64,000 nt of DNA from Welwitschia mirabilis (taxonomy: Eukaryota > Gnetophyta > Gnetopsida > Welwitschiales), in assembly GCA_051453625.1 (NCBI GenBank), contig JBOZIK010000001.1:292590691-292654690 (forward strand). The letters are read 5' to 3'. Shown here piece by piece: positions 1 through 12,229 of this stretch; position 1 is the first letter of the stretch, and every line of letters starts with the position of its first letter. Position numbers and translations under genes: made by a program. Under the pieces are notes generated by a model. The model searched no databases. It worked only from the letters and a program-made list of their open reading frames with translations, and had not been told where the DNA came from.

Positions 1-780
1 TATGAAATTCTTTTATGTAATAATGGCTTTAAGGAGGAAAAGAATGTAAAAAGTGATGAATAGAAAATAAGATTTAGCAAAATGATGAGGTATAATTAGT
101 AATTTTATTATGGCTTAAGATTATGATAAAATTAAACATTAAAGTTTTTGTGAAAATTCATAATAACATTCTTTGTAATACTAATAAATTAAGAAAGTTA
201 AAAAGATGAAATCATTTGAGACTTATCAAAGATGATATAAGTAAGTGATTATAAAGTAATTTCATTTTTTATGTATGAAGCTCAAATAAAGAGTAGAAAT
301 TTTTTTGGGATTTTTTAAACACTTATTTCTATATGGAATAATTACTATATTACATAGGAATGACCTTTAGTATTAAGTGCTCCTAAAGCAAACACATGGG
401 TGGTTCTCTAAGAGTAATAGTACTATTTTCTAATCTATTCTTATGATATAATATTGGTTGTTAACTATTTAAAATGAATTTATTATCATTGTGTAGGTTT
501 TTAATTACAACATTTTCATTGCATTTTGTTTTTATTACCTTAAAATGTCCTCACTTGATAACTAGTTTTTTAATAAAGTTATGCAATATCATGTTATATG
601 ATAAAACCTTATCGCTCATGTTGAAATTCCATTCATATGATTTTTTTAATCCTGATAATGCTTTAGTTATTTATTCATAATTCATTATTACTTTACTACA
701 TATCCAATTGTTCTAGTTATAGTATATTTTTTGGACCACTATCTTCATTATTAAGGTTCATTCTTTGCATTAAATTCCAA

Positions 781-924
781 GATTTATGTTGAACTTTGTT
801 ATTCATAAACTTGATTTTTCATAGATGAATTGATGTAAAGTATAACTTAATAGATTTATGTTAAAATTTTATTAGTCATAAACTTTATTTTTCATAGATG
901 AGTTGATGTGAAGTATAACTTAAT
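781..924. repeat. Two-copy tandem duplication, 72-bp unit
   Basis: 781-852 and 853-924 are similar direct repeats. Each begins gatttatgtt and ends gtataacttaata. They differ at scattered positions, so the duplication is not recent. It lies just downstream of the minus-strand integrase remnant. Confidence 0.8.
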
Positions 925-939
925 AAGCTTCTCCATGTT

Positions 940-1480
940 TTTCTATAAGTTCATAATGCATCATTTAACTTCTTATACTATCCCTTATTTAAATTAAGTA
1001 TTTTAGCTAGTCTTCTTTTAAATACTTAATTAGAATTCTCAAATTGGTTATGTGTTTGTGAATCATAGGCAATGCATATTCTACACACAATTCATATTGA
1101 TTTCATTAACTTATTTAAGATTTGTTTAATAACGTAGGGTTTCTAATCACTATTAGGGACTTTTGAATTATGAAAATACTTTAAAATATATTTCCTATGA
1201 AATTAAAAAATTTTCTTAACATCATTAATTTTAGTTACTTTAACTTCTACTAATTTTATGAATAGTTAACACATACAATGATGGATTAATAATCTTGTAA
1301 TTTAAGAAACGTTCCATGAAGTTAATTCTCCATTACATACTTCAAATTCTAAGATCATATTAATTGGTATTACATATTTCTTTAAAAGTTCATTTAAACA
1401 TTGACAATCATTATACTTTGTGGCGTAGTTATGAAAATTCTTAAATAGGATTAGCTAATAAAATCCACTTTGTAAAATCT
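940..1480 (-). pseudogene. Integrase remnant (Ty3/gypsy, Athila-type)
   Basis: An intact integrase would insert the element's cDNA into the chromosome. On the minus strand the zinc-binding region (around 1,480-1,300) keeps a DCQCLN segment where the CxxC half of the HHCC finger belongs. The core follows with EVTKINDVKKIF, then HNSKVPNSD at the position of the second catalytic Asp, then AYDSQTHNQFENSN where the conserved substrate-binding stretch lies. Several stops (for example after NSD) interrupt the frame. The match in order and spacing is good; the Athila/Tat assignment rests on this segment and the neighbouring RT box. Confidence 0.75.
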
Positions 1481-1769
1481 TATGAGAAGTTTTATCTTTA
1501 TTGTAATGGAGTTTAAAATTACATTAAAATTTTAAATTACTTCCACATAGGAATACATTTTTGTACAAGTTCATCTTTGTAAATGAGACACAAGAAAGGA
1601 CTTTTTCACATTTAATTTTTAATTCTTTTAACACTTAATTAGATATTATTAATTGATTAATCCATGAAATCTCTAAGGTATACAATTAATTATTAATATC
1701 TATTAGTAATTATTCTTCTGTAGGGGTTGAAATGTATTGAAAATAAATTATCATGAGGTTATCTGTCAT

Positions 1770-2200
1770 TACATGGGAGAGGTGATTTGCTACTATATTT
1801 TTATGTCCTCTCTTACCTTAGGTATCTAAATGAAATTCTTGCATTAGTAGATAATAATGCATAAGATGAACATGAACATTATCAATATGATCTATTTCTA
1901 AAAACTTAATAATCAAATGGTCTACAAAAATCCTATTTTTGAAACCTATAAGGTAATATTGAAAATTATTAAGAATAGAAACTCTTACAAATAGTTCTTA
2001 TTCTATGTTGTATAATTTCATTAGGCTAGAAAAATGGTGTTTGAGATGTAATAGATAACATATGAATTATGGTTAATGTATTACCATAGTATAACACTAA
2101 TAGTCATGTTATTAGACTCACACATAATATTGAAAGGGTAATGCTAATTTTGTACACTAATAATTGGTGTGATGATGACTCTATCCTTTAGAACATTAAA
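1770..2200 (-). pseudogene. RNase H remnant (Ty3/gypsy)
   Basis: RNase H removes RNA from the RNA-DNA hybrid during reverse transcription. On the minus strand the end of the domain is readable: NFQYYLIGFKN, then FVDHLIIKFL in the place of the TDH motif, then LLMQEFHLDT, and the terminal KNIVANHLSHV where Ty3/gypsy elements have an ADxLSR-like ending. One stop lies between HLDT and the terminal motif. The upstream half (about 2,000-2,200) is only inferred from position. Confidence 0.7.
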
Positions 2201-2289
2201 TTCTTTTTCATATAAATCATTTCATATTAAACTTTTATCCACAGTGCCTCTCTCCTTTAGAAAATTTAATGATTTTTAACATGAATAAT

Positions 2290-2900
2290 TTCATAGTAAA
2301 GGTTTATCCATTTCTAGCAAGTCATATACAGGTTTCATTATTTTTGAGAACTTGGTAATGAATCTATAATAATATCTAACATTCCCTAAGAGATCTCTTA
2401 ATATCTTAAAAATTTTGGAAGTTTATCATGATGTAATAATTCAAATATTTATAAGATTCATATTCATTCATATCCATAATACTATATGTCCTAAAAAAAA
2501 CTCCACTTTTCATCATGAAATGACTTTTTTGCTAACTTGATTTTAAGTCTTTCTTTATGAAACATGGTAATACCTTATGAAGTTAATGAAGAATTTATCA
2601 GGAAAAATCATCATATAATGAAATCCATAAATGATTTACTTTTAAGCATATTAGTAAATATTTTCATAAGCTCAATGGAATGAAATAAGTACATTACATA
2701 ATCCAAATGACATTCAGTAATAAATCAAGATTTCAAGAAGTAAGGTAAACCTAGTTTTATGTTGATATTTAAATGCTATGGTAATTTGGTTATAAGCAAT
2801 ACAGATCCAAAAAATAATAGTATTCATGAATCAAAAGATTTTTTAGGATGTAATTAAGATATGATATGGAAAAATGTATTTGCTTGTGTATTCATTAAGT
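2290..2900 (-). pseudogene. Reverse transcriptase remnant (Ty3/gypsy, Athila-type)
   Basis: On the minus strand, around 2,720-2,560, MSFGLCNVLISFH is followed by MKIFTNML and MDF, the order seen around the primer-grip and active site of Ty3/gypsy RT. The catalytic YxDD box itself is not intact. The RT-RNase H connection is clear at 2,430-2,330 as LLGNVRYYYRFI followed by FSKIMKPVYDLLEMD. Frame changes separate these pieces. The 2,900-3,298 stretch should contain the N-terminal RT but is too decayed to read. Confidence 0.7.
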
Positions 2901-3298
2901 TTTATAAAGTTAATATAGACCTATTATTTACAATTTTGCTTGGTAACTACCTTAATTAGTCTTATACATTTACTATTAGATATTCTGTATATGATACCTA
3001 TTTTTTAAATTGATGAAATTCATCCTTAGCTATCTATTACAACACATGATTTAAATGTTGAAAGGGTTTCCTACTATGTTTTACATTCTCTTACATTAGT
3101 AAAGCTAGTAAAACATCTTTTTTAAAATATTTAAGAGACTAGAAAAAAGATTCCATTAGCTTAGCCTTATCTTTAGGTTTTATAACATCACTAATGATTA
3201 AAATATTTATTCTCTCATTATATAGAAAGATGTATTTTAGGTTTGGTGGTAAGTATTTAAGTTCTAAAACCTTTTAATCTTTAGTTTATAAAGAATAT

Positions 3299-4807
3299 TA
3301 ATAACATGCAAAAATTTACATTCAGATCAAGTATTTTTAATTAAATTAGCTTAGGAAAAGATATTAGAATATTATTTTTATCATAAAATTATGTCTTCAT
3401 TTGTTTTATACATGATTTGTGAAATTATGAACTTTCTTATGAAAATTTTAGGTTAATTACTATTTTTTGAAGAACATGCTAAAAATTGAAGAATATCCAA
3501 CAAACAACATCAAGGCCATCATATAGATCATTAATACCACTAGTCATTTGGAGAAAAATAGTGCAAAATATATTGTCTAAAATATTCATGGAAAAGTGAT
3601 CAAAATGCAATTGTGGCCTTAATTAGTTATCACTTCAAAAATAACTTATAACTTTAATGACACGTGGTAGTAGCACAAATGACTGTAGTGATGACATGTG
3701 GTAATGATAGATGTGATAACATGGGAGACACATGGTAATAGTACTAGTTAGTAGAAGTAACATGATCCAAAGGCCATTTCATAACTAATTTTAATAGAAA
3801 AGAAAGATCCTACTTAAGGCTAAATTATTAAAAGTGTAACCTTCCAAATTGTAACTACCTAGTTTGTAACTACGATCAACCACTATAAGTCAAAGTCTTA
3901 TAATCCCCTCAATCCTATACATTGCCTATAAAAGAGCCTTAAACCCTCATTTATAGGGACTTTATGTGGAAAACATAGTTGGAAAATCCTTAAAGTATTA
4001 AATTAACATGTCTTTCTAGGAATCTCATTTGGGAGTGGAATTATTCTAAGGCTAGTTTAAGGAGTTTGTATTAGCTTCATCTTCTTCCTTCAATGTAATG
4101 TTTTTCCTATTTTAATATAAAGGTACTTCTTCATTCTTTAATTTCTAGTGTGTATAACCTCATGATTTTAATCNNNNNNNNNNNNNNNNNNNNNNNNNNN
4201 NNNNNNNNNNNNNNNNNNNNNNNNNNNNNNNNNNNNNNNNNNNNNNNNNNNNNNNNNNNNNNNNNNNNNNNNNAATTTCTAGTGTGTATAACCTCATGCT
4301 TTTAATCCTTATGGGAGATTACATTATCAAGTTCTTTTGATATTGATTGAATTATTTAAGTTAGCTTATTAACTATAGTTGCCTTTATTCAGGGGATCTT
4401 AAGTATAGTTGTCCTTACTTTCCATGCCTATGATGAATACAAAGGATTAAAGTGATTATTAAATTCACCAACACTGATGTGGTAAATGAGTTTATGTCAT
4501 CACATCCCAAGCCATCATGACTTAATAATTTGAGTTGTGTTTTATTAAAATTATAGAATATTATTAGATTAAAGGTGTGCTACTGGACAAGTTGAACTAT
4601 ATCTTTAAAGATCATTCATTTCCCTACTTTAGTAACTAAATTTCATCATAATCTCAACTCTTGAACTTTTTGTTTGTTTTGGTTTCATTATAATATTAAT
4701 AATCTTATGTTACTTTTATTAAGATTTACTTTAATTATCCCTTTAGAAGAATGATACTAGAGACCTACATAGTATCTATTGATGTTTGATTATATAACTA
4801 TGAATAG
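3299..4807 (+). repeat. 5' LTR of the gag-only element
   Basis: It aligns along its length with 6,780-8,120 and with 53,579-54,774. It begins taataacatg (tgataacatg in the 3' copy). A possible TATA box (tataaaagag) lies near 3,927, with cttcatcttcttcc further on. A 100-base gap at 4,174-4,273 has the same roughly 33 bases on each side, so the true LTR is probably about 1.37 kb. Confidence 0.85.
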
Positions 4808-4808
4808 A

Positions 4809-4828
4809 TTTTGGCACATTGTGAAGGA
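4809..4828 (+). other. Primer-binding site of the gag-only element
   Basis: ttttggcacattgtgaagga directly follows the LTR end. It is a C-to-T and G-to-A decayed form of the TTTTGGCGCC-type site (tRNA-Asp class) used by Athila/Tat elements. The matching position in the 53,579 element reads ttttggcactattactaggg. Confidence 0.75.
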
Positions 4829-4894
4829 TAGTGGTGTGGTAACTTCTCAAATAATTATAATTTTTCCTTCTTATAATTTTTAGTTTAGTGTTAC

Positions 4895-5037
4895 GTTTTC
4901 TAGTGGTTGGTACTTGTCCCTTCTAGTGATACCTAAACTAGTCCTTTTTTTAACCTTTTCTTTTATTTTGTTTTCTTTCTAGTGCTAGTTTTAGTCTATT
5001 TCTAGTAATATCTAAAATGGTCCTTTCTAGATTTTTG
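4895..5037 (+). repeat. Duplicated leader segment after the primer site
   Basis: Two imperfect copies, roughly 4,895-4,960 and 4,973-5,037, share the series ttctagtg...gtact/gtttt...ctagtgatacctaaactagtcc in decayed form. The same double arrangement occurs at 54,862-55,015 in the related element, so the duplication predates the split of the two. Confidence 0.6.
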
Positions 5038-5639
5038 TTTAGTTTTTTTCCTCTAAGTTAAATAATATTTCTATATTAAATATTATTTATTTCATGTCTA
5101 ATGAGTTTTCTATAGATTACAAACTAAAACAAGGATTAGGGGGAAAAAGTGAAAAACTAATATAAAACACATTTTTTTTATATTTTATTTTTGTCTTTTA
5201 CAAATTTTATTTTAGTAGCTAGTTTCTATTTATATTGTGTTTCTTGATTTTTATTAAATATTTTATAAAAGGAAAAAATATTTTGGATTTATTTTCCTTA
5301 TGTTTTATTTTTTAATTTACTATCATTTTTATTTTTAATGTATTTTGATATAACCCTTTAATCTAACATGTTTTGCATAGACCTATGAACCTCTCAACTT
5401 TTTTTCCAAACTATAAATCTCAAAACGATTGATGATGCCATCTTTTTTTATTGGCACCATTGATCTTTCTATGAAAAACCCTTTGTAACTTAAACTATAA
5501 CCTTTGTGAACTATTAGAAATATATTAGTATTTTATGTTCCTTCTATTTTTTTTGGAGAACTATATATATTGTGTCTAAGATAAATTAAGTTGCTTAATT
5601 AGAGTACCTTCCAATAAAAACATGGACCTTGACACTTAT

Positions 5640-6720
5640 AGCTATGAAGAATAGAAATCACTATCTAAAGACCAACCTCATGATGATACCATGGAGAATA
5701 ATCTTCTCAACAATAATCAAAATGCCTATTTCCTAATAATTACGCACCATTATTAGATAAATAATTTTTTGACAATTTGCATGCTTACTACCAAATTTAG
5801 TAAGTAGCTTAAAACATTGACCAAAACACATCACATGATTATATCAAAAACCGTAAGTAGATCCTTAGAGATTATTTACAATCCCAATGTTTAAGTGCCT
5901 CTTCATGCATAATTCATTTACTTATAACACGTAGGATAGAGCTTAAGTCATCCACTACTTAGTTACTTTTCCACTTTTATGGCTCAGACTTAGAAAAATC
6001 TTATCTCCATTTAAAGGAATTTGAGTTTGTGTAAAATAGTATACCTTAGTTTAATAATATTGTAGATGCCCTTTGATCCATTCTTTTCTTATTCTTCCTT
6101 AAGGAAAATGTTAAAGCTTAGGTCTATATCCTTCAATCCTTTTAACTATAAATTGGGATGATCTAAAGAAAGCATTTATTTAAAAATTATTTCTAAGTCA
6201 CAAAACTAATGATTTAAGGTAAGAGATCATAAATCATAATAGAAAAATCACAAAACCTTCTCACAAGGCTTAGAGAGGTATAACAACTTACTTTAGTAAT
6301 GTCCTTAACGTAGATTTAATTAAGTTAGAGATATTAGATTTTTTTTAATGATGGATTACAAATAAACAATAGGCAACTAGTTAAAATTATGAGCAAAAGT
6401 AACTTCCTAAGTTTTATAATAGATGAATTTTAGAATTACCTTGAAACTATAGTTGAAAGTTATAGAAACTGGGAGAAACCAATTGAACCATCCAAATCTA
6501 AGAAATCAGTTCAGTCTATTAGTGTTTTTAGAGTCATTGATAATTTTGACATCAATGCCAAGATAGATGAACTCTTAAGAAGAGTAGAATACCTTTTCAT
6601 GTCATCTAAATCGTCAACCTTCAAATCCAATTGCCTCATATACCACATAGGCTTTTATGAAATAACTAATAAAAAATTTTTAAAGGTTATATCATTTTCA
6701 TACTTGAATATTTTTCCTTA
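5640..6720 (+). pseudogene. Gag remnant (Tat/Athila-type retrotransposon gag domain)
   Basis: Gag would form the virus-like particle that packages element RNA. One frame from about 5,854 to 6,036 reads LRDYLQSQCLSASSCIIH, then IELKSSTT, LLFHFYGSDLEKS and YLHLKEFEFV, with one internal stop. This is the common plant gag domain with its HLKEFE box. Further along come KENVKAW (about 6,100), DDLKKAF and SHKTNDLR (about 6,160-6,230), matching the expected order of the domain's C-terminal half. Stops and shifts are frequent. A zinc knuckle was not found. No pol follows before the 3' LTR begins at 6,780. Confidence 0.75.
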
Positions 6721-6779
6721 TATAATGTTTTGATATTGGACTCTTTACTAATAGTCTAGCAAAATTCTAGTTATGTGTG

Positions 6780-8120
6780 TGATAACATGCAAATATTTAC
6801 ATGTAGACCAAGTATATTTGATAAATTTAGCTTAGGTAATGATAGTAGAATAGTTATTTTAAATTATGTATTTTATATTTTATACATGATTTATAAAATT
6901 ATGAACTTTTCCATGATAATTTCAAGTTAATTGATATTAATTAAATAACATATTCTAAATTGATGAACATCTAACAGAAAATGCCAACATTACCATCTAG
7001 GTCACTGATGCTACTAATCCTTTAAGGAAAAATAGTGCAAAAAACTATATTCTAAACTTTTCATGGTGAAGTGATCAAAATGTAATTATGAGATTAATTA
7101 GTTATCACTTCAAAAATGATTAATGATTTTAATGACATATGGGAATAGAAAAACTGACATGTGGTGATCATATGTGGTAGCAATAGATGTGATGATGTGG
7201 GAAACACATGGAAATAGTACTAATATATCATGCCTAATTTCACTAGAAAACAAGTAGCTGACCTAAGGCTAAATGACAAAAAGTGTAACCTTTTAAATTA
7301 TAATTGACCAATTTGTAATTGCCACCAATGACTATAAGTTAAAGTATGGTAATTCCCCCAACCCATTTTCACTTATAAAAGAGGCTTGAACCCTCATTTA
7401 TAAAGACATTTGATAAGTAAACATGGTTGAAAAATCCTTAGAGCATTAGGTCGACATGGATTTTTAGGCACCTCCTTTGGGAGTGGACTTGTTTCGAGGC
7501 TAGTTTGAGGAGTATGTATCAAATTCATCTTCTTTCTTCTATGTAATGTATGTCCTATTTTAATATAAAGGTAGTTATTCATTCTTTTATTTTTATTATG
7601 TGTAACCTTGTAATTTGAATCCTTAGGTGAGACTACATATCAAGTGCTTTTGATACCAAGCTGAATTCTTTAAGTTATCTTATTGATTGTAGTTTATTAT
7701 ATTTAATGGATCTTAAGTACATTTGTCCTTACTTTTCATGCTTATAAGGGAATATGAAGGATAAAAGTGACTATTAAATTTACTAATACTTACATGATAA
7801 ATGAGGTTATATCACAATGCCCTTAGTCATCATGAATTGATAATTTAAGTTTTGTTTTAGGAAAATTAAAGGATCTCATTGAAGTAAAGATGTATTAGTG
7901 GATAAGTTAAAATAGACCTTTAGAGCTCATTCATTTCTCTACTTTACTACCTAAATTTCATCATAATCTCAACACTTATACCTTTGTTTATTTTGATTAC
8001 ATTTTAAAATTGATAATATTATGTTACTTCTATTAAGATTTACCTTAAGTGTCCTTATAAAAGAATGAAATTGGATACTTACCTAGTTTTTATTAATGAT
8101 TGATTGTATAATAATGAAAA
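6780..8120 (+). repeat. 3' LTR of the gag-only element
   Basis: It starts tgataacatgc and matches the 5' LTR over its whole length, including the tataaaagag box near 7,375 and the segment ttgggagtgga near 7,478. Similarity ends close to 8,120. The exact CA end is lost to decay. Confidence 0.85.
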
Positions 8121-10100
8121 ATTATTCTAATTATTACAGGGTTCAAAGAGTCATCTGTTTTCTGTGGTTGAAATTTTATCTTATTATTTATGAGTATTTA
8201 ATAAGTTTTCTTACTCAGTTTTTAGAATTAATTAAAGAAGGTTCATTATAAAAAGTGTCCTTATTGAAGTATCCACAAATTTTAATTCTTCTTTACTTGG
8301 CCTTCTTCCTCATGATCTGTTGGACTAAAACTGTTCATATTTACTTCAAGATTAGTAAATGTAGGCTAAATCCAACTAGTTTAGAAATGTATTATGGTGC
8401 TCACAATGGTTAAGTAGAGTATTTCTAAAGTAATGGAAAAGAATCTTATAATAATTTCCAAAATCACAAAATATATAAGATAAAATCTCTGATGAATTTA
8501 TACTTACATATTTTCAATTATTCTTAAAGGATTTATTATAATCATTTTATAATAATAAAGTCACTGAAATTTTATAAATTCTTATAGTGCCATAAATATA
8601 TAAAGGCATAATGTTAACACTAAAACCTAAATCACATGATGTGTGAGGAATCATTTTTTCATTTATGATTACTAAAAATGATAAGTAACCTAGATCCTTA
8701 TTTTTAAATGATATCTTATTCTTCATAATTTGTATAATGTTTTTGAATATGCATATTTTTTAAGAAATGATTTTTTTAATATTTTAAAATAATTACTTAA
8801 TATATTTGGAGTATAAGGTTACATCTCTAAGAGCCTATATTAGAGAAATTTTAAGTTATACCTCTCTAAATGTTCTATTTAGTTTTTCATCTTTAACGAG
8901 ATCTTTCTTTAATATTATAAAGTATGATGATATAATTATTAGATTAACTAGTATAATTAGGATTTTAGAAGTCATACAAATTTTAGTTTTAGTAACTTTA
9001 ATTCATCATCTTTTTAAGTTATTTTTTCCCCTTAAGTATTTCTTCTTAGGTGCTTCTACTTCTTAGAATGTTACTTCTTTTTTCTTAAGCCTTGAATGCT
9101 TGATGTTATTTTTGATTTTTTTTTTAAATTCTTGTCACTAATTATGCATGTTTAGAATGTCTATTAGTAAGGTTAAGTACCCTTAAGAAGATAGATCTAA
9201 GTTTTACTTCTAAATAAAATCTATTATTGTTGACTTTATCATTCATTATTTTCATTTATCATTTTACATCCATAATTATAATTTATTATTAATAAAATTT
9301 TGTAAACCAAAATTTATAATTATTATCTTGATAATATCTCTCTTGGAATGAATGTCTATAAGAATTTTATTATTAGAGTGATATTACTAGAAATTTAAGT
9401 TTCCTTATCATTATGGTTTTAGACTATTAGAATAAATTCATTATGGAGATGAAATTTGAGTTATAAAAGTAATAAGAATGTTACCTTGAAATAACTATTT
9501 TTTGAATGATGTTAAGTACATATTAACATGCTCCATGAGCTTGAAATAATGTTTAATTTTATTTAAAAGAAAACATGATTCAATGTGTTTAATACTTTTA
9601 TAACACAAACTTATTTATTCTTGTTGAACTTGAGGTACACTAGTTTAGGTTTATTATGAAGGGGTAGGCTATGGGGGCATTATAGGCTATGGTAATGTTG
9701 CAAGATTTTGTACATGTGATATAGTGAATACTTAGGATTATTTGTCAGACATAACACTCATCAATTTCTTCATTATTTCCTCTATCTTCTAAATCACTCT
9801 TGTTCATATTTGAATAAAATATACTTGCATAGTTGGTTTTATTAGTTATCGTTTACTCTTATTAACTAATTCTTCTAAAACTTTAAATTCTTTTTTAGGT
9901 GTTTTATTTAAGATATTTATCTTATTAAAAATTCAACATGTTTTCTTACATATTTGTCTAATTTCTAATGATAGTTATGGAATGATGACATGTCATGATA
10001 ATTCTTCTAATAGACTCTTTAGACACACTTATATTGTGATATTTATAATTTTTTTGGATGCAATTTAGAATACAAAAGAAATGAATAGTTTACAATATTA
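8121..10100. other. No recognisable gene; AT-rich repeat-like DNA
   Basis: I see no coding motif here. The longest plus-strand open stretch (8,806-9,066) is Leu/Ile/Phe-rich with no recognisable domain and is best explained by low-GC chance. Part of the stretch is probably LTR of the minus-strand element that follows, but I could not place its outer end. Confidence 0.5.
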
Positions 10101-10839
10101 ATTAATAACATCATATAATAATGGAAATAACTAAAATAAGAGAAAAATATTTATTAAATGAATAAATTATAAGAGGTTCATAGAGAGGAAAATACTTAAC
10201 TTTATGGTGACACTTTGATTATAGACTTGAAATGCCATTATGCTAAATGTAGGATCTTGGCTAGGTTATTTACTAGGTAATATAACCTTTAAGGTCTAGT
10301 TTATGAGATTAATGAGGGGCTAGGGCCAACTTGAATAGAATAAATTATTCCTATGAAAATCACATGCATGTCCATTTCCTTCCAAAAATTATTATTTAAT
10401 CATAATGAAATAATATGAATTTTTAATAAATAGTTATTATATAAGGGTTATATCCTTTAAATGATTATTATAATTCTTAAAAGATAATAAAATTAATATA
10501 ATAAATAATTATTTCAAGAATAATATTTTGGGATCATTACAAACTTCATCCTTTAAGCTTGTTCTTCATTCTTGAATTGCTATTCCTCCATGGAATTATT
10601 TTGCTACAAATTCTATTTACTACCAAATTCTCTGTCTTCATTATGTTCCTTTGCATTAATCACAATATCATTAATTTTATTTACAAATAGACTTGGATAA
10701 TTCCATCTCATACATTATATGTTTTTTAAACTATGATTATCATAGTGAGACCACTCTATTAATACTTCTTGTATTTATTTTCCTCTTGAGTTTCTCTCTT
10801 TATGCTTTTAATAATAATTGGGTTAATTGGAAAAGTGAT

Positions 10840-11830
10840 ATTAGATTTTTCCAAAAGCTTTTTCTAGTGTACAATGTAATAAGCCAATTTTCTTAAATAA
10901 TAAGATTTGAAAAGACTAGCATGAAACACAAGATGGAAATAAGACCTCTCTAGGAAGATGAAGTTTATATGCCAATTTACCTATTCTTTTTATAATATGA
11001 AAATGTTGAAAAAATTGAGGTAATAATTTACTATATTTTTATAGTTTCAATATTACTCCTTCAGGTTTAACTCTTAGTAGTACCTAATCACAAACTTCAA
11101 AAATATAATGAAAATGTTTTGATCAAAATACTTCTTATATCTATCTTATGCACATTTTTGTACTTTCTTTATGACCTCTTTTATTTCTGAATTTTTTTCC
11201 CCAATGATAACTTTGTACTAGATCTAACAAATTTAAAGGAGTTCCATAATTTTTGTCATACATTGCTACAAAGGGTAAATGCTTAACTAAAGTTTGGTAA
11301 CCTTAGTTGTAAGGGAATTTTACAAAATAAAGGAAGTCTTATCATCCTTCTAGTCTACTAGCCATAAAACTTTTTAAAATATCTTTTAAGAGATGACTCA
11401 CTTATTCTATTTGTTCATTAGTTCCTAAATAGAAATATGTACTAAAAATTATTTAAGCTTCTAATTTCTTAAAGAGTTATTGCCAAAAGTTTGATATAAA
11501 TTTTGGATCTCTATTGGAAACAATAATTTTAGGAATTCCATGTAAATAAAATACTTTTCTTATAAAGTAAGTCATAATATTTTTTATAGTGGCTATGGTA
11601 TTTATTAGAATGAAATTTTCCATCTTAGTAAGCTAATCCACATACACAAATATTTAATTAGGCTATTTAATGATTTTGGGTAATCCCATGATGAAGTTTG
11701 TAGTAATTTCTTCCCATTTTTAAGATGGCACTATTGGTTTTTTCTATTATAACTTATCTATTTGACATATTAGGTAATCTTAATAAATTTTTTAGCTTGT
11801 GAATTCATTCTTGGCTAATAATACTACTTC
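10840..11830 (-). pseudogene. Integrase remnant of the 10-15 kb element
   Basis: At 11,525-11,478 the minus strand reads ISNRDPKFISNFWQ, the block around the second catalytic Asp. It is followed by FSTYFYLGTNEQIE (substrate-binding stretch), LLKDILKSF, and YQTLVKHLPFVAMY. The C-terminal domain is very clear at about 11,100-10,900: FEVCD, VLLRVKPEGVILKL, then a GPF-like FFQHFHIIKRIGKLAYKLHLP. One or two stops sit in each block. The N-terminal zinc finger (about 11,830-11,700) is only inferred. Confidence 0.8.
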
Positions 11831-12229
11831 CTTAAAGTGATATATGTTTTTGAAAAACTCAAGTAACATGTAGGTGGAACTTCATGTACTTCTCCATGTA
11901 ATTAGGGCTGACAAGGTCTAGTGGAAATACAAACTCAATTTTGTCTCATTGAAATTTCATCAGAAGTTAAATTAAAAAAATAAACATCTTCATTATTCAT
12001 AAGTTTATACTACATTTCATTAAATATCTCATCTTATAACACTTGTTATTTAATTTCTTTGGCCATTTGAGGATTTTCTATACAAATCATCATACACCAC
12101 ATGTGTCTATGAGTGTTTACAACTTTATTCTTTTTTTCAAGCATGCATTTAAGATCAAAATCATATTCTAATAATAATTATATTATCCTTAATTGTCTTA
12201 TATTTAGAAGAGGTTTTTTTTTTGAAAAA

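Larger units (their letters stand above)
1..3298 (-). mobile_element. Degraded Athila-type Ty3/gypsy pol remnant
   Basis: Read on the minus strand, this stretch carries in order an RT remnant (about 2,900-2,290), an RNase H remnant (2,200-1,770) and an integrase remnant (1,480-940), the normal RT-RH-INT order of Ty3/gypsy elements. The RT box reads MSFGLCN, close to the PFGLCN form typical of the Athila/Tat group. Stops and small frameshifts are scattered through all three domains, so nothing can be made. No LTR, gag or protease was recognised. The 5' side ends where the LTR element at 3,299 begins, which suggests that element inserted into this one, but I did not find a clear continuation beyond 8,120. 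Positions 1-780 hold nothing I recognise beyond presumed element sequence. Confidence 0.75.
3299..8120 (+). mobile_element. Gag-only LTR retrotransposon (non-autonomous Tat/Athila-type)
   Basis: The element has a 5' LTR (3,299-4,807), a primer-binding site just after it, a repeated leader, a decayed gag (5,640-6,720) and a 3' LTR (6,780-8,120). The internal part is about 1.97 kb and contains no protease, RT, RNase H or integrase. LTR and leader match those of the larger element at 53,579, which has pol. By established usage this makes it a non-autonomous relative that would have borrowed the enzymes of that family. Both LTRs are strongly diverged, so insertion was old. A target-site duplication is not convincing: aatat precedes the 5' LTR and AT-rich sequence follows the 3' LTR. 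A secondary internal deletion instead of a distinct lineage is possible. Confidence 0.8.

Noticed and set aside
8806-9066. 86-codon plus-strand open frame
   Set aside because: Hydrophobic composition typical of AT-rich DNA by chance; no domain or conserved neighbour; lies in presumed LTR or spacer.
10693-10896. 67-codon plus-strand open frame
   Set aside because: It is antisense to, or just past, the integrase C-terminal remnant on the minus strand.
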